A DNA stretch of 64,000 nucleotides from Rhizobium herbae (GTDB lineage: Bacteria > Pseudomonadota > Alphaproteobacteria > Rhizobiales > Rhizobiaceae), in assembly GCF_019511375.1 (NCBI RefSeq), contig NZ_JAEUAO010000001.1, positions 1,116,001-1,180,000 of the forward strand, read 5' to 3'. Positions within the stretch are counted from its first letter, which is position 1; the number at the start of each line of letters is the position of its first letter. The position numbers and the translations under genes are program-made. The notes under the pieces are model-generated. The model did not search any database. It had not been told where the DNA came from and saw only the letters and a program-made list of their open reading frames with translations. This document shows positions 37,373-46,498 of this stretch, in pieces.

Positions 37373-37555
37373 ACCCCCCTCTGTCACTTTGTGACATCTC
37401 CCCCTCAAGGGGGGAGATCGCTTGGCGCATCGCTCTCGAAAAGAAAGCAGCTTCGCAACAGATCGCAAACGCACCAACATAGCGCGCAACGGCCGTGCGG
37501 ACTTCCCATCTCCCCCCTTGAGGGGGAGATGTCGGCAACACCGACAGAGGGGGGT
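37373..37555. repeat. long inverted-repeat intergenic element between xdhA and xdhB, copy 2
   Basis: The left end has ACCCCCCTCTGTC (37373-37385), then GACATCTCCCCCTC and AAGGGGGGAGAT. The right end has the complementary order ATCTCCCCCCTT, GAGGGGGAGATGTC, GACAGAGGGGGGT (to 37555). The arms of about 46 bases are nearly perfect inverted copies around an 89-base core. It is a rhizobial-style repetitive palindrome placed inside the xdh operon. Confidence 0.8.
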
Positions 37556-37608
37556 ATTCCGGCCGGCAGCCCGTGGGGCGTAATGCAACGAACCGGAGGT
37601 GTTCTCTG

Positions 37609-39951
37609 ATGGACAAATCCACCTTCGAAGAGCGCAAGACGATCGCCGGCCCGATGCATTCGCCGCTGCGCCACGACAGTGCCCACAAGCATGTCTCCGG
37701 CACTGCAGATTATATCGATGACATGCCGGAACCCGCCGGAACGTTGCATGGCGCGCTTGGAATGACGGACCGCGCCCATGCCGAGATCGTCGCGATGGAC
37801 CTTTCGGAGGTCGAGGCCACTGACGGCGTCGTCTGCGTGCTGACGGCCAAGGACATGCCGCATTCCAACGACATCAGTCCCAGCCATCTCGATGACGAGC
37901 CGGTGCTTGCCGATGGCCTGGTGCAGTTTCACGGCCAGCCGGCCTTTGCGGTGATCGCCGAGAGCCGCGACATTGCAAGACGTGCAGCACGCAAGGCGAA
38001 GATCACTTATCGCGACCTTCCGCACTTCACCGACATCACCGATGCGCTCGAAAACGGCGCGGAGCTCGTCACCAAGCCGCTCACACTGCAGCGAGGCGAT
38101 GCCGAGGCGGAACTAGAGCTCTCTCCTCGCCGCCTCACCGGCCGCATGCGGATCGGCGGCCAGGAGCATTTTTACCTCGAAAGCCATGTCGCCTTGGCCA
38201 TTCCCGGCGAGGACGACGAGATCACGGTCTGGTCTTCCACCCAGCACCCGAGCGAAGTGCAGCACATGGTCGGCCATGTTCTCGGCGTGCCGTCCAATGC
38301 CGTGACCGTACAGGTCCGGCGCATGGGTGGCGGCTTTGGCGGCAAGGAAACGCAGGGTAACCAGTTCGCGGTTCTTGCAGCCGTCGCGGCCAAGAAGCTC
38401 AATCGCGCCGTCAAATTCCGCCCCGACCGCGACGAGGACATGACGGCGACCGGCAAGCGGCACGATTTCTTGGTCGATTACGAGGTAGGCTTCGACGACG
38501 AGGGCCGCATTCATGCGGTGAAGGCGAACTACGCTGCGCGTTGCGGCTATTCCTCCGATCTCTCCGGCCCTGTCACCGACCGCGCTCTGTTCCACGCCGA
38601 TAACTCATATTTCTACCCGCATGTGAAACTGACCTCGCAACCCCTGAAGACACACACTGTCTCCAACACCGCCTATCGCGGCTTCGGCGGACCGCAAGGC
38701 ATGATCGGCGGCGAGCGCATCATCGAGGAGATCGCCTACGCGCTCGGCAAGGATCCGCTCGACATCCGCAAAGTGAATTTCTACGGCGAAAAAGGGTCGG
38801 GTCGCGACCTCACGCCGTATCACCAGCAGGTGCAGGACAACATCATTCACCGCATCGTCTCCGAGTTGGAGGCGAGCGCCGACTATCAGGCGCGCCGTAA
38901 GGCGATCATCGACTTCAACACGACCAGCCCGGTGATCCGCAAGGGCATCGCGCTGACGCCCGTCAAGTTCGGCATCTCCTTCACCATGACGGCCTTCAAC
39001 CAGGCTGGCGCGCTGGTGCATGTCTACCAAGATGGTTCAATCCACCTGAACCATGGCGGCACGGAGATGGGCCAAGGCCTCTATACCAAGGTGGCGCAGG
39101 TTCTGGCCGACAGTTTTCAGGTCGATATCACCAACGTCAAGATCACCGCGACGACCACTGGCAAGGTGCCGAACACCTCGGCGACCGCCGCGTCGTCCGG
39201 CTCCGACCTCAACGGCATGGCGGCCTACGACGCAGCGCGGCAAATCAAGGAACGGCTCACCGATTTCGCCGCCGAACGCTGGCAGACGGAGCGAGAGAAC
39301 ATCAGCTTCGTGCCGAACCACGTCAAGATCGGCGAAGAACTGGTGCCGTTCCCTGACTTCATCAGGCAAGCCTATTTCGCCCGCATCCAGCTGTCTGCCA
39401 CCGGCTTCTACAAGACGCCGAAAATCCATTGGGACCGCAACACCGGCCGCGGCACGCCTTTCTACTACTTCGCCTATGGAGCCGCCGTCTCGGAAGTTTC
39501 GATCGACACGCTGACCGGTGAATATATGGTCGACCGCGTCGACGTGCTGCACGATGTCGGCAAATCGCTCAATCCCGCCATCGATATCGGTCAGGTGGAG
39601 GGCGGCTTCGTGCAGGGCATGGGATGGCTGACTACGGAAGAACTCTGGTGGGACGACAAGGGTCGCCTGCGCACCCATGCGCCGTCGACCTACAAGATCC
39701 CGCTCGCCTCCGACCGGCCGAAGATCTTTAACGTCAAGCTCGCGGAATGGGCCGAAAATGCCGAGATGACCATCGGTCGTTCGAAGGCCGTCGGCGAACC
39801 GCCCTTCATGCTGCCGATCTCGGTATTGGAGGCGCTCTCCATGGCGGTCGCCAGCGTGGCGGACTACCGCGAATGCCCGCGCCTCGACACGCCGGCGACG
39901 CCGGAACGGGTGCTGATGGCGGTGGAGCGCCTGCGCAAGGCCAAAGCTTGA
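37609..39951 (+). CDS. xdhB: xanthine dehydrogenase, large molybdopterin-binding subunit
   Basis: A 780-residue molybdenum hydroxylase subunit that holds the purine-oxidising site. The N-terminal hammerhead domain covers HVSGTADYIDDMPEP and following residues. MGGGFGGKETQ is the molybdopterin-binding glycine motif. NTAYRGFGGPQG carries the substrate-binding arginine, and the C-terminal GRSKAVGEPPFMLPISV holds the catalytic glutamate. GGAGG lies 9 bases before ATG 37609. The maturation gene xdhC, often third in the operon, is not present here. Confidence 0.95.
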   Translation: MDKSTFEERKTIAGPMHSPLRHDSAHKHVSGTADYIDDMPEPAGTLHGALGMTDRAHAEIVAMDLSEVEATDGVVCVLTAKDMPHSNDISPSHLDDEPVLADGLVQFHGQPAFAVIAESRDIARRAARKAKITYRDLPHFTDITDALENGAELVTKPLTLQRGDAEAELELSPRRLTGRMRIGGQEHFYLESHVALAIPGEDDEITVWSSTQHPSEVQHMVGHVLGVPSNAVTVQVRRMGGGFGGKETQGNQFAVLAAVAAKKLNRAVKFRPDRDEDMTATGKRHDFLVDYEVGFDDEGRIHAVKANYAARCGYSSDLSGPVTDRALFHADNSYFYPHVKLTSQPLKTHTVSNTAYRGFGGPQGMIGGERIIEEIAYALGKDPLDIRKVNFYGEKGSGRDLTPYHQQVQDNIIHRIVSELEASADYQARRKAIIDFNTTSPVIRKGIALTPVKFGISFTMTAFNQAGALVHVYQDGSIHLNHGGTEMGQGLYTKVAQVLADSFQVDITNVKITATTTGKVPNTSATAASSGSDLNGMAAYDAARQIKERLTDFAAERWQTERENISFVPNHVKIGEELVPFPDFIRQAYFARIQLSATGFYKTPKIHWDRNTGRGTPFYYFAYGAAVSEVSIDTLTGEYMVDRVDVLHDVGKSLNPAIDIGQVEGGFVQGMGWLTTEELWWDDKGRLRTHAPSTYKIPLASDRPKIFNVKLAEWAENAEMTIGRSKAVGEPPFMLPISVLEALSMAVASVADYRECPRLDTPATPERVLMAVERLRKAKA

Positions 39952-40086
39952 AGAGCAACTGAAATGAACTATGCCGCCGACAGGCTTGAGCGAGTTCGAC
40001 GGCGGGTGCCAGCCATCGGCTGGTCGCCATCCCGGAAGCGATCGTCAAAGATATCGCGCCGGGCTCAGCGCCAATGACCGCTCACG

Positions 40087-42015
40087 TCACTGCAGCAACG
40101 TGCTGTCCTCGCGAGCCCGATCGAGAACGTAGCCGATGTCGTCGGGAAGCATGAGGCCATCGGCGACGAGCGCTTCCGAGCCAGACTTGACTGCGGCAAC
40201 GTAGGCGTCGGCATCGGGATAGCGCTCGCTGAGGGCTTTGCGGCTGTCGGTTTCACTTGGCTTCCCCGGAAACGGAATGAAAGTGCCCGTCAGACTGCAA
40301 AGCTCGCCCTCTCCGAAGCCCTCCTTACGGAGGTTCCAGCCGGCATAAGTTCCGAGCGGCGCCCTCACAAAGGGCAGACTCACACCGCCGAGCGGATTGC
40401 CGTCATCATTTTGAGCGGGAAGGTAGACAGGATAGGCTTTTCCGCGCACGGGCGGCTGCGAGGCGTAGTCCATCACCCTGAGTTCGTTGAAAACCGGGCG
40501 CGCGATCTCGCCACCGATCCTCGGCAGCTTCAGGTCTTCGAGGCGCACGAGCGTTCCGTCGGTCAGGCTGGGATAGCGGCTGGCAGGTGGCGCCTTGTTC
40601 GCGGAGACCCAGTTCGCCAACGCCGCATACAATGCCCGCATCACCGGTGCCGCGCTCAGCGGATTCGTCGGATAGGCGCACGCTGCCTCGTGTTTGGACT
40701 GTGCCGACCAACCATTGAAGTGCGGCGCGCCGGCGATGAAATAAAGCCGCACATTATCAGGCATCTCCAGCGGCTTGCCATCCGGCGCTGTCGTCAAGAG
40801 CGAGGCGCGGGCCTGCCAGAATTCCGTCGAAGTGTCGGTGTGCATGATTTTAGGGCAGGTGTTTGTGGCAGAGCAGGCAGTCAGGATGCTTCCGCTCTTG
40901 CCGCTCAACGGATCGGTCGTCTCGGCATAAGTGAACGGGAACTGATCGCCCGGATAGTCGTGATCCTCGTGTTGGCGCGAATATCGGCCCGGCTGGGCGA
41001 AGCGGAAGTTGGTGAACGTCTTGCGCGAGCCGGCGATATGCGGGATGGCCCCGTCGAAGACCCTGTTGCCGTTTTCGTCGGCGTTGAAGCCCTGATAGAT
41101 GAGGTCACGAAGAAAACGCCCCGATTGCGAGATCCCCATCCCGATCGTGTATTTCACGCCGTCGAGCGGACTTTGCGCAGCATGGCCGTCGTTGCCGCGC
41201 AGGAAGGAGATCAAGTCGCTCGTGGCGACGAAAGCCAGGCCAGCGGGGACCGCGTCCTTTGCCGGATAGATGAATTCGTAGATTGCGCCGGCGTCCATGC
41301 CGGCGGGCCGGGTGATTTCGATCTCGGTCGGGCTTAGATATTTGAAGCTCAGACCCTCCATCTGTTGCGGCTTGTCGGCCTCCCTGGCACGCGCCGTCAG
41401 GGTCGCCCTGGACGCATCGAGGTCCGCTGCCGGGTAGGTCAGCACCGCCGTGCTGACGCTGCCGGGTTCGTCAAAGATGAACTGCTCCCGCGATTGGCCC
41501 GACACACCGGTGAGAACAGGAAGGTCGAGGTTGAGAAAATCGTCGGCGAGATCCGTTTGCCATCCGCTCCAGACGACTGTATCGCCTCGGTCCATGAGAA
41601 ACCCGTCGCCGGCATCGGCCGCGGTAGACGGAACCCCGGTCGATGCGCCGCGATTGAGAAGCGTGAAGCTGAGATTTCTGCCGCGGTTCGGCACCTCGTA
41701 GAAGAGGAAAGGCGAGCGCTGCATCGTATTCGCCGGCCGTAAGATTGAGACCTCGGTGCTGAAGACGACCTCACCCGACGCGTTCACTGGCGCCTTGTCT
41801 ATGTCGACGATATTCGCAACGCGCGGCGACCTAGGATCAACGGCAAAGGTTGCGACCGCATCGATCCGTTCATAGACACCGGCATTGCCGAAGACCTTTC
41901 CTTCAAAAGCAGGTCCCGACGCCCTGATCTCAAAGCCGGTCACGCGAGCCAGAGCGCCGCTGGACAGCAGAGCTGCCGACAAGATGGCCGACACGAAGGT
42001 CAAGCGTTTAAACAT
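40087..42015 (-). CDS. exported alpha/beta-hydrolase-domain protein (esterase-like)
   Basis: A 641-residue protein with a signal peptide (residues 1 to about 23, ending GALA). It belongs to a family annotated only as alpha/beta hydrolase domain-containing. The segment GMGISQSGRFLRDLIYQGFN holds a nucleophile-elbow-like serine, and a histidine-bearing region AGAPHFNGWS lies later. VTGFEIRASGPAFEGKVFG at the mature start is typical for the family. The substrate is unknown. The start has an excellent AGGAGGAG site. The gene stands alone between xdhB (convergent) and a 492-base leader region with a strong inverted repeat. Confidence 0.75.
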   Translation of the reverse strand: MFKRLTFVSAILSAALLSSGALARVTGFEIRASGPAFEGKVFGNAGVYERIDAVATFAVDPRSPRVANIVDIDKAPVNASGEVVFSTEVSILRPANTMQRSPFLFYEVPNRGRNLSFTLLNRGASTGVPSTAADAGDGFLMDRGDTVVWSGWQTDLADDFLNLDLPVLTGVSGQSREQFIFDEPGSVSTAVLTYPAADLDASRATLTARAREADKPQQMEGLSFKYLSPTEIEITRPAGMDAGAIYEFIYPAKDAVPAGLAFVATSDLISFLRGNDGHAAQSPLDGVKYTIGMGISQSGRFLRDLIYQGFNADENGNRVFDGAIPHIAGSRKTFTNFRFAQPGRYSRQHEDHDYPGDQFPFTYAETTDPLSGKSGSILTACSATNTCPKIMHTDTSTEFWQARASLLTTAPDGKPLEMPDNVRLYFIAGAPHFNGWSAQSKHEAACAYPTNPLSAAPVMRALYAALANWVSANKAPPASRYPSLTDGTLVRLEDLKLPRIGGEIARPVFNELRVMDYASQPPVRGKAYPVYLPAQNDDGNPLGGVSLPFVRAPLGTYAGWNLRKEGFGEGELCSLTGTFIPFPGKPSETDSRKALSERYPDADAYVAAVKSGSEALVADGLMLPDDIGYVLDRAREDSTLLQ

Positions 42016-42083
42016 GTGATCTCCTCCTGCTTGATCACCTTTTGGAAAACATTCGACGCATTTTCTCGCGCACGATCCTTCGC

Positions 42084-42106
42084 GCCGAAGATCGCGGATC
42101 TTCGGC
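42084..42106. promoter_or_regulatory. perfect 10-bp inverted repeat upstream of hydrolase gene
   Basis: GCCGAAGATC and GATCTTCGGC are separated by GCG, about 70 bases upstream of the hydrolase start. The short centre favours an operator for a dimeric repressor, but an RNA hairpin in the 5' leader is also possible. The rest of 42107-42507 holds no gene or repeat that I can support. Confidence 0.5.
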
Positions 42107-42507
42107 CGTACCTGGTCGATCATGGCTGGAAGCGCCCGGAGCGGGCGCCGCCCGTAACCTTGCTAGCCGGCCGCCGCTTGTGAAGCTGCGTCGTTTTCGC
42201 TCGCGCAGGCGCTTGCGTGTTCACTCGATACACCTTTCAAAAGTGGATAACTTCTGTCGAGTGGAGGAATCTGCTCACCTGCCCCTGAGTTGTGCATGGA
42301 GGCTTAATACACCTAATTTGACCAGGTCCGCAATGGGTCGCACTCTGATGCCCGCAAGGTGCTTATCGAACGACTGTTGTGTGGCGAGACCGGCCATATC
42401 CCGTGAGCGTTGTCATGGCGAAAACCGGGAAACCGCAGCCACGTGTTCTAGTGTTCGCGCGCCGCCCCACCGCATCGAACACACCGCCGAGCCAGTCTTC
42501 GGCAGGC

Positions 42508-42696
42508 CTAATCATGACGCGGCGCGCGCCCGTCCATGAAACCCATGTCTCGTTTCATGTGATCCGACATCACTTCGAGATCAAGTTTCGGGTAGCCGGG
42601 CCGAAGAACGCGCAGCATCTTCGCCAGCACAGAACGCCATCCACCGACCCGGGTTCGTGGCATTGGTCGATATTTTTCAACGACTTGGCAATCCAT
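42508..42696 (-). CDS. small DUF1127-like protein
   Basis: A 62-residue basic protein from ATG 42696, with AGGGTG upstream. The C-terminal part YPKLDLEVMSDHMKRDMGF resembles the DUF1127 motif (leucine-rich, ending in S-D-x-x-x-R-D-x-G). Such short proteins are abundant in alphaproteobacteria; some bind RNA and affect phosphate or carbon metabolism. It is divergent from the LysR gene with about 100 bases between the starts. The open frame extends upstream to 42777, into the LysR leader, so the shorter start is preferred. Confidence 0.55.
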   Translation of the reverse strand: MDCQVVEKYRPMPRTRVGGWRSVLAKMLRVLRPGYPKLDLEVMSDHMKRDMGFMDGRAPRHD

Positions 42697-42796
42697 GATC
42701 GCACCCTGGGTTTCTGTGAATGTGATTGCAGCATGCGTGCAAACGTGCTCAACTTCCAATCGAACAACCGTCTGCATGCATCAAGAGAACTTATCC

Positions 42797-43693
42797 ATGA
42801 AAATGTCGAAACAGATGCCGCTGAACGCGCTTCGAGTGTTCGAGGCCGTTGCTCGATTGAACAGTTTCACGAAGGCAGGCGAGGAACTCGGCATGACCCA
42901 GACGGCGGTGAGCTACCAGATCAAATTGCTCGAGGAGAATATCGGTGAGCCGCTTTTCCTGCGCCGTCCGCGCCAGATCACCTTGACGGATACGGGCGGT
43001 CGGCTGGCGCCGAAGGTCTCGCAGGGCTTTACCATCCTTGCCGATGCGCTCGCCTCCGCGCGCGACGACCTGAACCAGATGCTGCATATCGATTCAACGG
43101 CGACATTCGCGCAGCAATGGCTGACGCGCTATCTCGGCGCTTTCCAGCTCAAGCATCCCAATATCGCCGTGCGGCTGACCACATCACCGATCATCATCGA
43201 TTTTCTCCGCGACCAGGCGGATGTCGCCATCCGCTGGGGCAAGGGTGACTGGCCGGGCCTCAGTGCGCATCGCATCATGCGACTGGATTTCACCCCGATG
43301 CTCAGCCCGAAGCTGGCGCAATCGATCGGCGGCATCCACGAGCCCGCCGATTTGCTGAAACTTTCGATCATCAGCGCCACCGATCCGTGGTGGAAACAAT
43401 GGTTTGCCGCAGCCGGTGTGGAAAACCCCGGTCTCGAACGGTACCTCGCCAACGAACTGGGAACGCAGTCCTTCGACGCGGGCATGGCCATCGCCGGCCA
43501 GGGCGTCGCGATCCTCAATCCCCAGCATTTTCAGGACGAGGTGGAAACAGGCCGTCTCTACCAGCCATTTGAGCTCACCTGCAATGACGGTCGCGACTAC
43601 TGGCTGGTCTATCCGGAGAACCGCCGCCACGTCTCCAAAATCCGCGCCTTCAGAAACTGGATCTTGAGCGAGTTTCCGCGAGTCGACGGTTGA
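42797..43693 (+). CDS. LysR-family transcriptional regulator (GcvA type)
   Basis: A 298-residue regulator. The N-terminal helix-turn-helix has PLNALRVFEAVARLNSF and TKAGEELGMTQTAVSYQIKLLEE, typical of the GcvA/AmpR subgroup. The effector-binding domain covers residues about 95-295, with the GcvA-like QGVAILNPQHF near the end. It is 87 bases upstream of puuD on the same strand, so it may regulate urate and guanine catabolism. That is inference. The preferred start is ATG 42797; ATG 42803 is possible. Confidence 0.9.
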   Translation: MKMSKQMPLNALRVFEAVARLNSFTKAGEELGMTQTAVSYQIKLLEENIGEPLFLRRPRQITLTDTGGRLAPKVSQGFTILADALASARDDLNQMLHIDSTATFAQQWLTRYLGAFQLKHPNIAVRLTTSPIIIDFLRDQADVAIRWGKGDWPGLSAHRIMRLDFTPMLSPKLAQSIGGIHEPADLLKLSIISATDPWWKQWFAAAGVENPGLERYLANELGTQSFDAGMAIAGQGVAILNPQHFQDEVETGRLYQPFELTCNDGRDYWLVYPENRRHVSKIRAFRNWILSEFPRVDG

Positions 43694-43780
43694 AGGGAAC
43701 CACGGGATTCACTGGAATGGCCCTTCCCTCGGCCACGAATTTTCGCAATGTTGGATTGCGGAGGATGAAAGGGACTTGGA

Positions 43781-45019
43781 ATGTATGAATTCGCCATCGC
43801 CTGGGAGTGGCTCGCCTTTGCCGTCCGCTGGCTGCACGTGATCACCGCGATTGCCTGGATCGGCTCTTCCTTCTATTTCATCGCGCTCGATCTCGGGCTG
43901 GTGAAGCGCGACCATCTGCCTGCAGGCGCCTCTGGCGAGGAATGGCAGGTGCACGGCGGCGGTTTCTACCACATCCAGAAATACCTCGTCGCGCCGGCGA
44001 CCATGCCGGAACATCTCACGTGGTTCAAATGGGAGAGCTATGCGACCTGGCTATCCGGCTTTGCCATGCTCTGCCTGGTCTACTACGGCGGCGCCGACCT
44101 GTTCCTGATCGACCGGCATGTGCTTGATATCTCCGCGATCACCGCGATTGCCATTTCGCTCGCATCGCTCGCGATCGGCTGGATCTTCTACGACCAGCTC
44201 TGCAAGTCTCCGCTCGGCAAGAACACCTGGACGCTGATGGGCATCCTCTATGTCGCGCTGGTCCTCATGGCCTGGGGCTATACGCAGGTCTTCACCGGCC
44301 GCGCCGCCTTCCTGCATCTGGGCGCCTTCACAGCGACGATCATGTCGGCCAACGTCTTCTTCATCATCATGCCGAACCAACGCGTCGTTGTTGCCGACCT
44401 GATTGCCGGGCGAACGCCCGACCCGAAATACGGCGTCATCGCCAAGCAGCGCTCGCTGCACAACAACTATCTGACCCTGCCCGTCATCTTCTTCATGCTG
44501 TCGAATCATTATCCGCTGGCTTTCGCCACGGCCTATAACTGGGTGATCGCCGCACTGGTCTTCCTGATGGGCGTCACCATTCGGCATTGGTTCAATACCA
44601 CGCATGCGAGAAAGGGGCGGCCGACCTGGACCTGGCTGGTCACGCTTTTGCTCTTCATCGTCATCATGTGGCTTTCCACCGAGCCGAAAATGTTGACCGG
44701 CGCCGCTTCGGCGGAAGTGTCGCCGGCCTTCCGGCAGTTCGCAGCCAATGCGCATTTCCCGGCAGTGAAGGATGCCGTTTCCACCCGCTGCTCCATGTGC
44801 CATTCTGCAGAGCCGGTCTACGAAGGCGTGAACCGGCCACCCAAGGGCGTGATGTTCGAAACGGACGCGGAGATCGCAGCCCACGCCCGCGAAATCTACC
44901 TCCAGGCCGGCCGCAGCCACGCCATGCCGCCGGGCAACGTTACCGACATGACGAACGACGAGCGCAAGCTGCTGACGGCATGGTTCGAAAGCTCGGTTTC
45001 GGAAGGCAGGACAGAATGA
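43781..45019 (+). CDS. puuD: membrane urate oxidase/hydroxylase with cytochrome c domain
   Basis: A 412-residue protein. The N-terminal 315 residues form about eight membrane segments, starting WLHVITAIAWIGSSFYFIALD, the signature of the PuuD family (DUF989). The C-terminus is a cytochrome c domain with heme motif CSMCH at residues 337-341 and a methionine in SHAMPPGNVT. This enzyme converts urate to 5-hydroxyisourate and passes electrons to the respiratory chain instead of making peroxide. The stop overlaps the guanine deaminase start by four bases. Confidence 0.94.
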   Translation: MYEFAIAWEWLAFAVRWLHVITAIAWIGSSFYFIALDLGLVKRDHLPAGASGEEWQVHGGGFYHIQKYLVAPATMPEHLTWFKWESYATWLSGFAMLCLVYYGGADLFLIDRHVLDISAITAIAISLASLAIGWIFYDQLCKSPLGKNTWTLMGILYVALVLMAWGYTQVFTGRAAFLHLGAFTATIMSANVFFIIMPNQRVVVADLIAGRTPDPKYGVIAKQRSLHNNYLTLPVIFFMLSNHYPLAFATAYNWVIAALVFLMGVTIRHWFNTTHARKGRPTWTWLVTLLLFIVIMWLSTEPKMLTGAASAEVSPAFRQFAANAHFPAVKDAVSTRCSMCHSAEPVYEGVNRPPKGVMFETDAEIAAHAREIYLQAGRSHAMPPGNVTDMTNDERKLLTAWFESSVSEGRTE

Positions 45020-46326
45020 CCGCCACCCTCATTCGTGGACGTACGTTGAGTTTCAAGCGCGCGCCCGCAGGCTTGGAGGACAAGCACGCCTATGCCTACG
45101 AGCCAGATGGCGCGCTGCTGATCGAAGATGGACTCATCCTTGCAAGCGGCAGTTATGATGCGGTCAAGGCGAAGGCGGCCGGTGACATCACCGAAATCGA
45201 TCACCGCCCCCACCTCATCCTGCCCGGCTTCATCGACACACATCTGCATTTCCCGCAGATGCAGGTGATCGGTTCCTATGCCGCCAACCTGCTCGAATGG
45301 TTGAACACCTACACCTTCCCGGAGGAATGCCGGTTCGTCGAAACTGCGCATGCCGAGCGTATCGCGACGCATTTCTTCGATGAGATGGTGCGCCACGGCA
45401 CGACCACGGCAGTCGCCTATTGCTCGGTGCACAAGACCTCCGCCGACGCCTTTTTCGCCGAAGCCCTGCGCCGCAACATGCGGATGGTGGCCGGCAAGGT
45501 AATGATGGACCGCAACGCGCCGCAGGGCCTGCTCGATACACCTGAGATGGCCTACGACGAGACTCGCGCGGTGATCGACCAATGGCACGGCAAGGGCCGC
45601 AACCACGTGGCCATCACCCCACGCTTCGCCATCACCTCGACGCCCGAGCAGATGTCGGCCGCGCAAGCACTGGTGCGCGAGTTTCCGGACCTGCACGTGC
45701 AGACGCACCTCTCGGAAAACCGCGACGAGATCGATTTCACCTGCTCGCTCTACCCTGAAGCCGCCGACTACACCGATGTCTACGCCCGCTACGGCCTGCT
45801 CGGCCCGAAAACGCTACTCGGCCACTGCATCCATCTGTCGGAGCGCGAAATGGATGTCATGAGCGAGACCGGCTCGATCGCCGTCCACTGCCCGACTTCC
45901 AACCTGTTTCTCGGCTCGGGGCTGTTTCCGCTGAAGAAGCTGGTGGGCCGCGATAAAGCCGTGCGCATTGCGGTCGCAACCGATATCGGCGGCGGATCGA
46001 GCTATTCCATGCTGCGCACCATGGACGAGGCTTACAAGATCCAGCAATTGCAAGCGGAGCGTCTCAATCCGTTGGAGAGCTTCTACTACATGACGCTCGG
46101 CAATGCGCGGGCGCTGTCGCTTGATAACAAAATCGGAACGCTCGAGCCCGGCACAGATGCCGACTTCATCGTGCTGAACATGGCGGCGACGCCGGCGACG
46201 GCGCTGAAAGCGGAGGTGGTGAACTCGCTTGCCGACGAGCTTTTCCTGCTGCAGACCATGGGGGATGATCGGGCGATTGCCGAAACTTATGTAGCAGGTG
46301 TGGCGGCGAAGACGGGGCTTGCGTAG
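45016..46326 (+). CDS. guaD: guanine deaminase
   Basis: A 436-residue zinc amidohydrolase that converts guanine to xanthine. Metal ligands are in [13 protein letters not shown], the histidines in HVQTHLSENRDEI and LLGHCIHLSEREM, and the aspartate in VATDIGGGSSYSM. FPQMQVIGSYAANLLEWLN is specific to guanine deaminases. It is coupled to puuD by an ATGA overlap. With xdhAB it feeds guanine into urate. Confidence 0.95.
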   Translation: MTATLIRGRTLSFKRAPAGLEDKHAYAYEPDGALLIEDGLILASGSYDAVKAKAAGDITEIDHRPHLILPGFIDTHLHFPQMQVIGSYAANLLEWLNTYTFPEECRFVETAHAERIATHFFDEMVRHGTTTAVAYCSVHKTSADAFFAEALRRNMRMVAGKVMMDRNAPQGLLDTPEMAYDETRAVIDQWHGKGRNHVAITPRFAITSTPEQMSAAQALVREFPDLHVQTHLSENRDEIDFTCSLYPEAADYTDVYARYGLLGPKTLLGHCIHLSEREMDVMSETGSIAVHCPTSNLFLGSGLFPLKKLVGRDKAVRIAVATDIGGGSSYSMLRTMDEAYKIQQLQAERLNPLESFYYMTLGNARALSLDNKIGTLEPGTDADFIVLNMAATPATALKAEVVNSLADELFLLQTMGDDRAIAETYVAGVAAKTGLA

Positions 46327-46379
46327 AAAGACGCTGCCCTTGAGGCTATCGCGCGTGGAATGGAGGCTTACGGCACTCT

Positions 46380-46486
46380 CCCTCTTCTCCCCGCCGGGGA
46401 GAAGTGCCGAGCGTATGCGAGGCAATCAGGGGTTTTCTCGGCAGTCTCGGCGCCAGCGCCCCCCTCATGCGGCGGGGAGAAGAGGG
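46380..46486. repeat. RIME-like palindromic intergenic repeat, copy 3
   Basis: A perfect 16-base inverted repeat forms the ends: CCCTCTTCTCCCCGCC at 46380-46395 and its complement at 46471-46486. Smaller inverted motifs lie inside. It fills the gap between the convergent guaD and beta-galactosidase genes and could also act as a bidirectional terminator-like barrier. Confidence 0.75.
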
Positions 46487-46498
46487 AGCGCGCCCTGC

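Noticed and set aside
42042-42539. Open frame of 165 codons on the plus strand upstream of the DUF1127-like gene
   Set aside because: It has no ribosome site and no motif, and includes the inverted repeat at 42084-42106. Nothing suggests translation.
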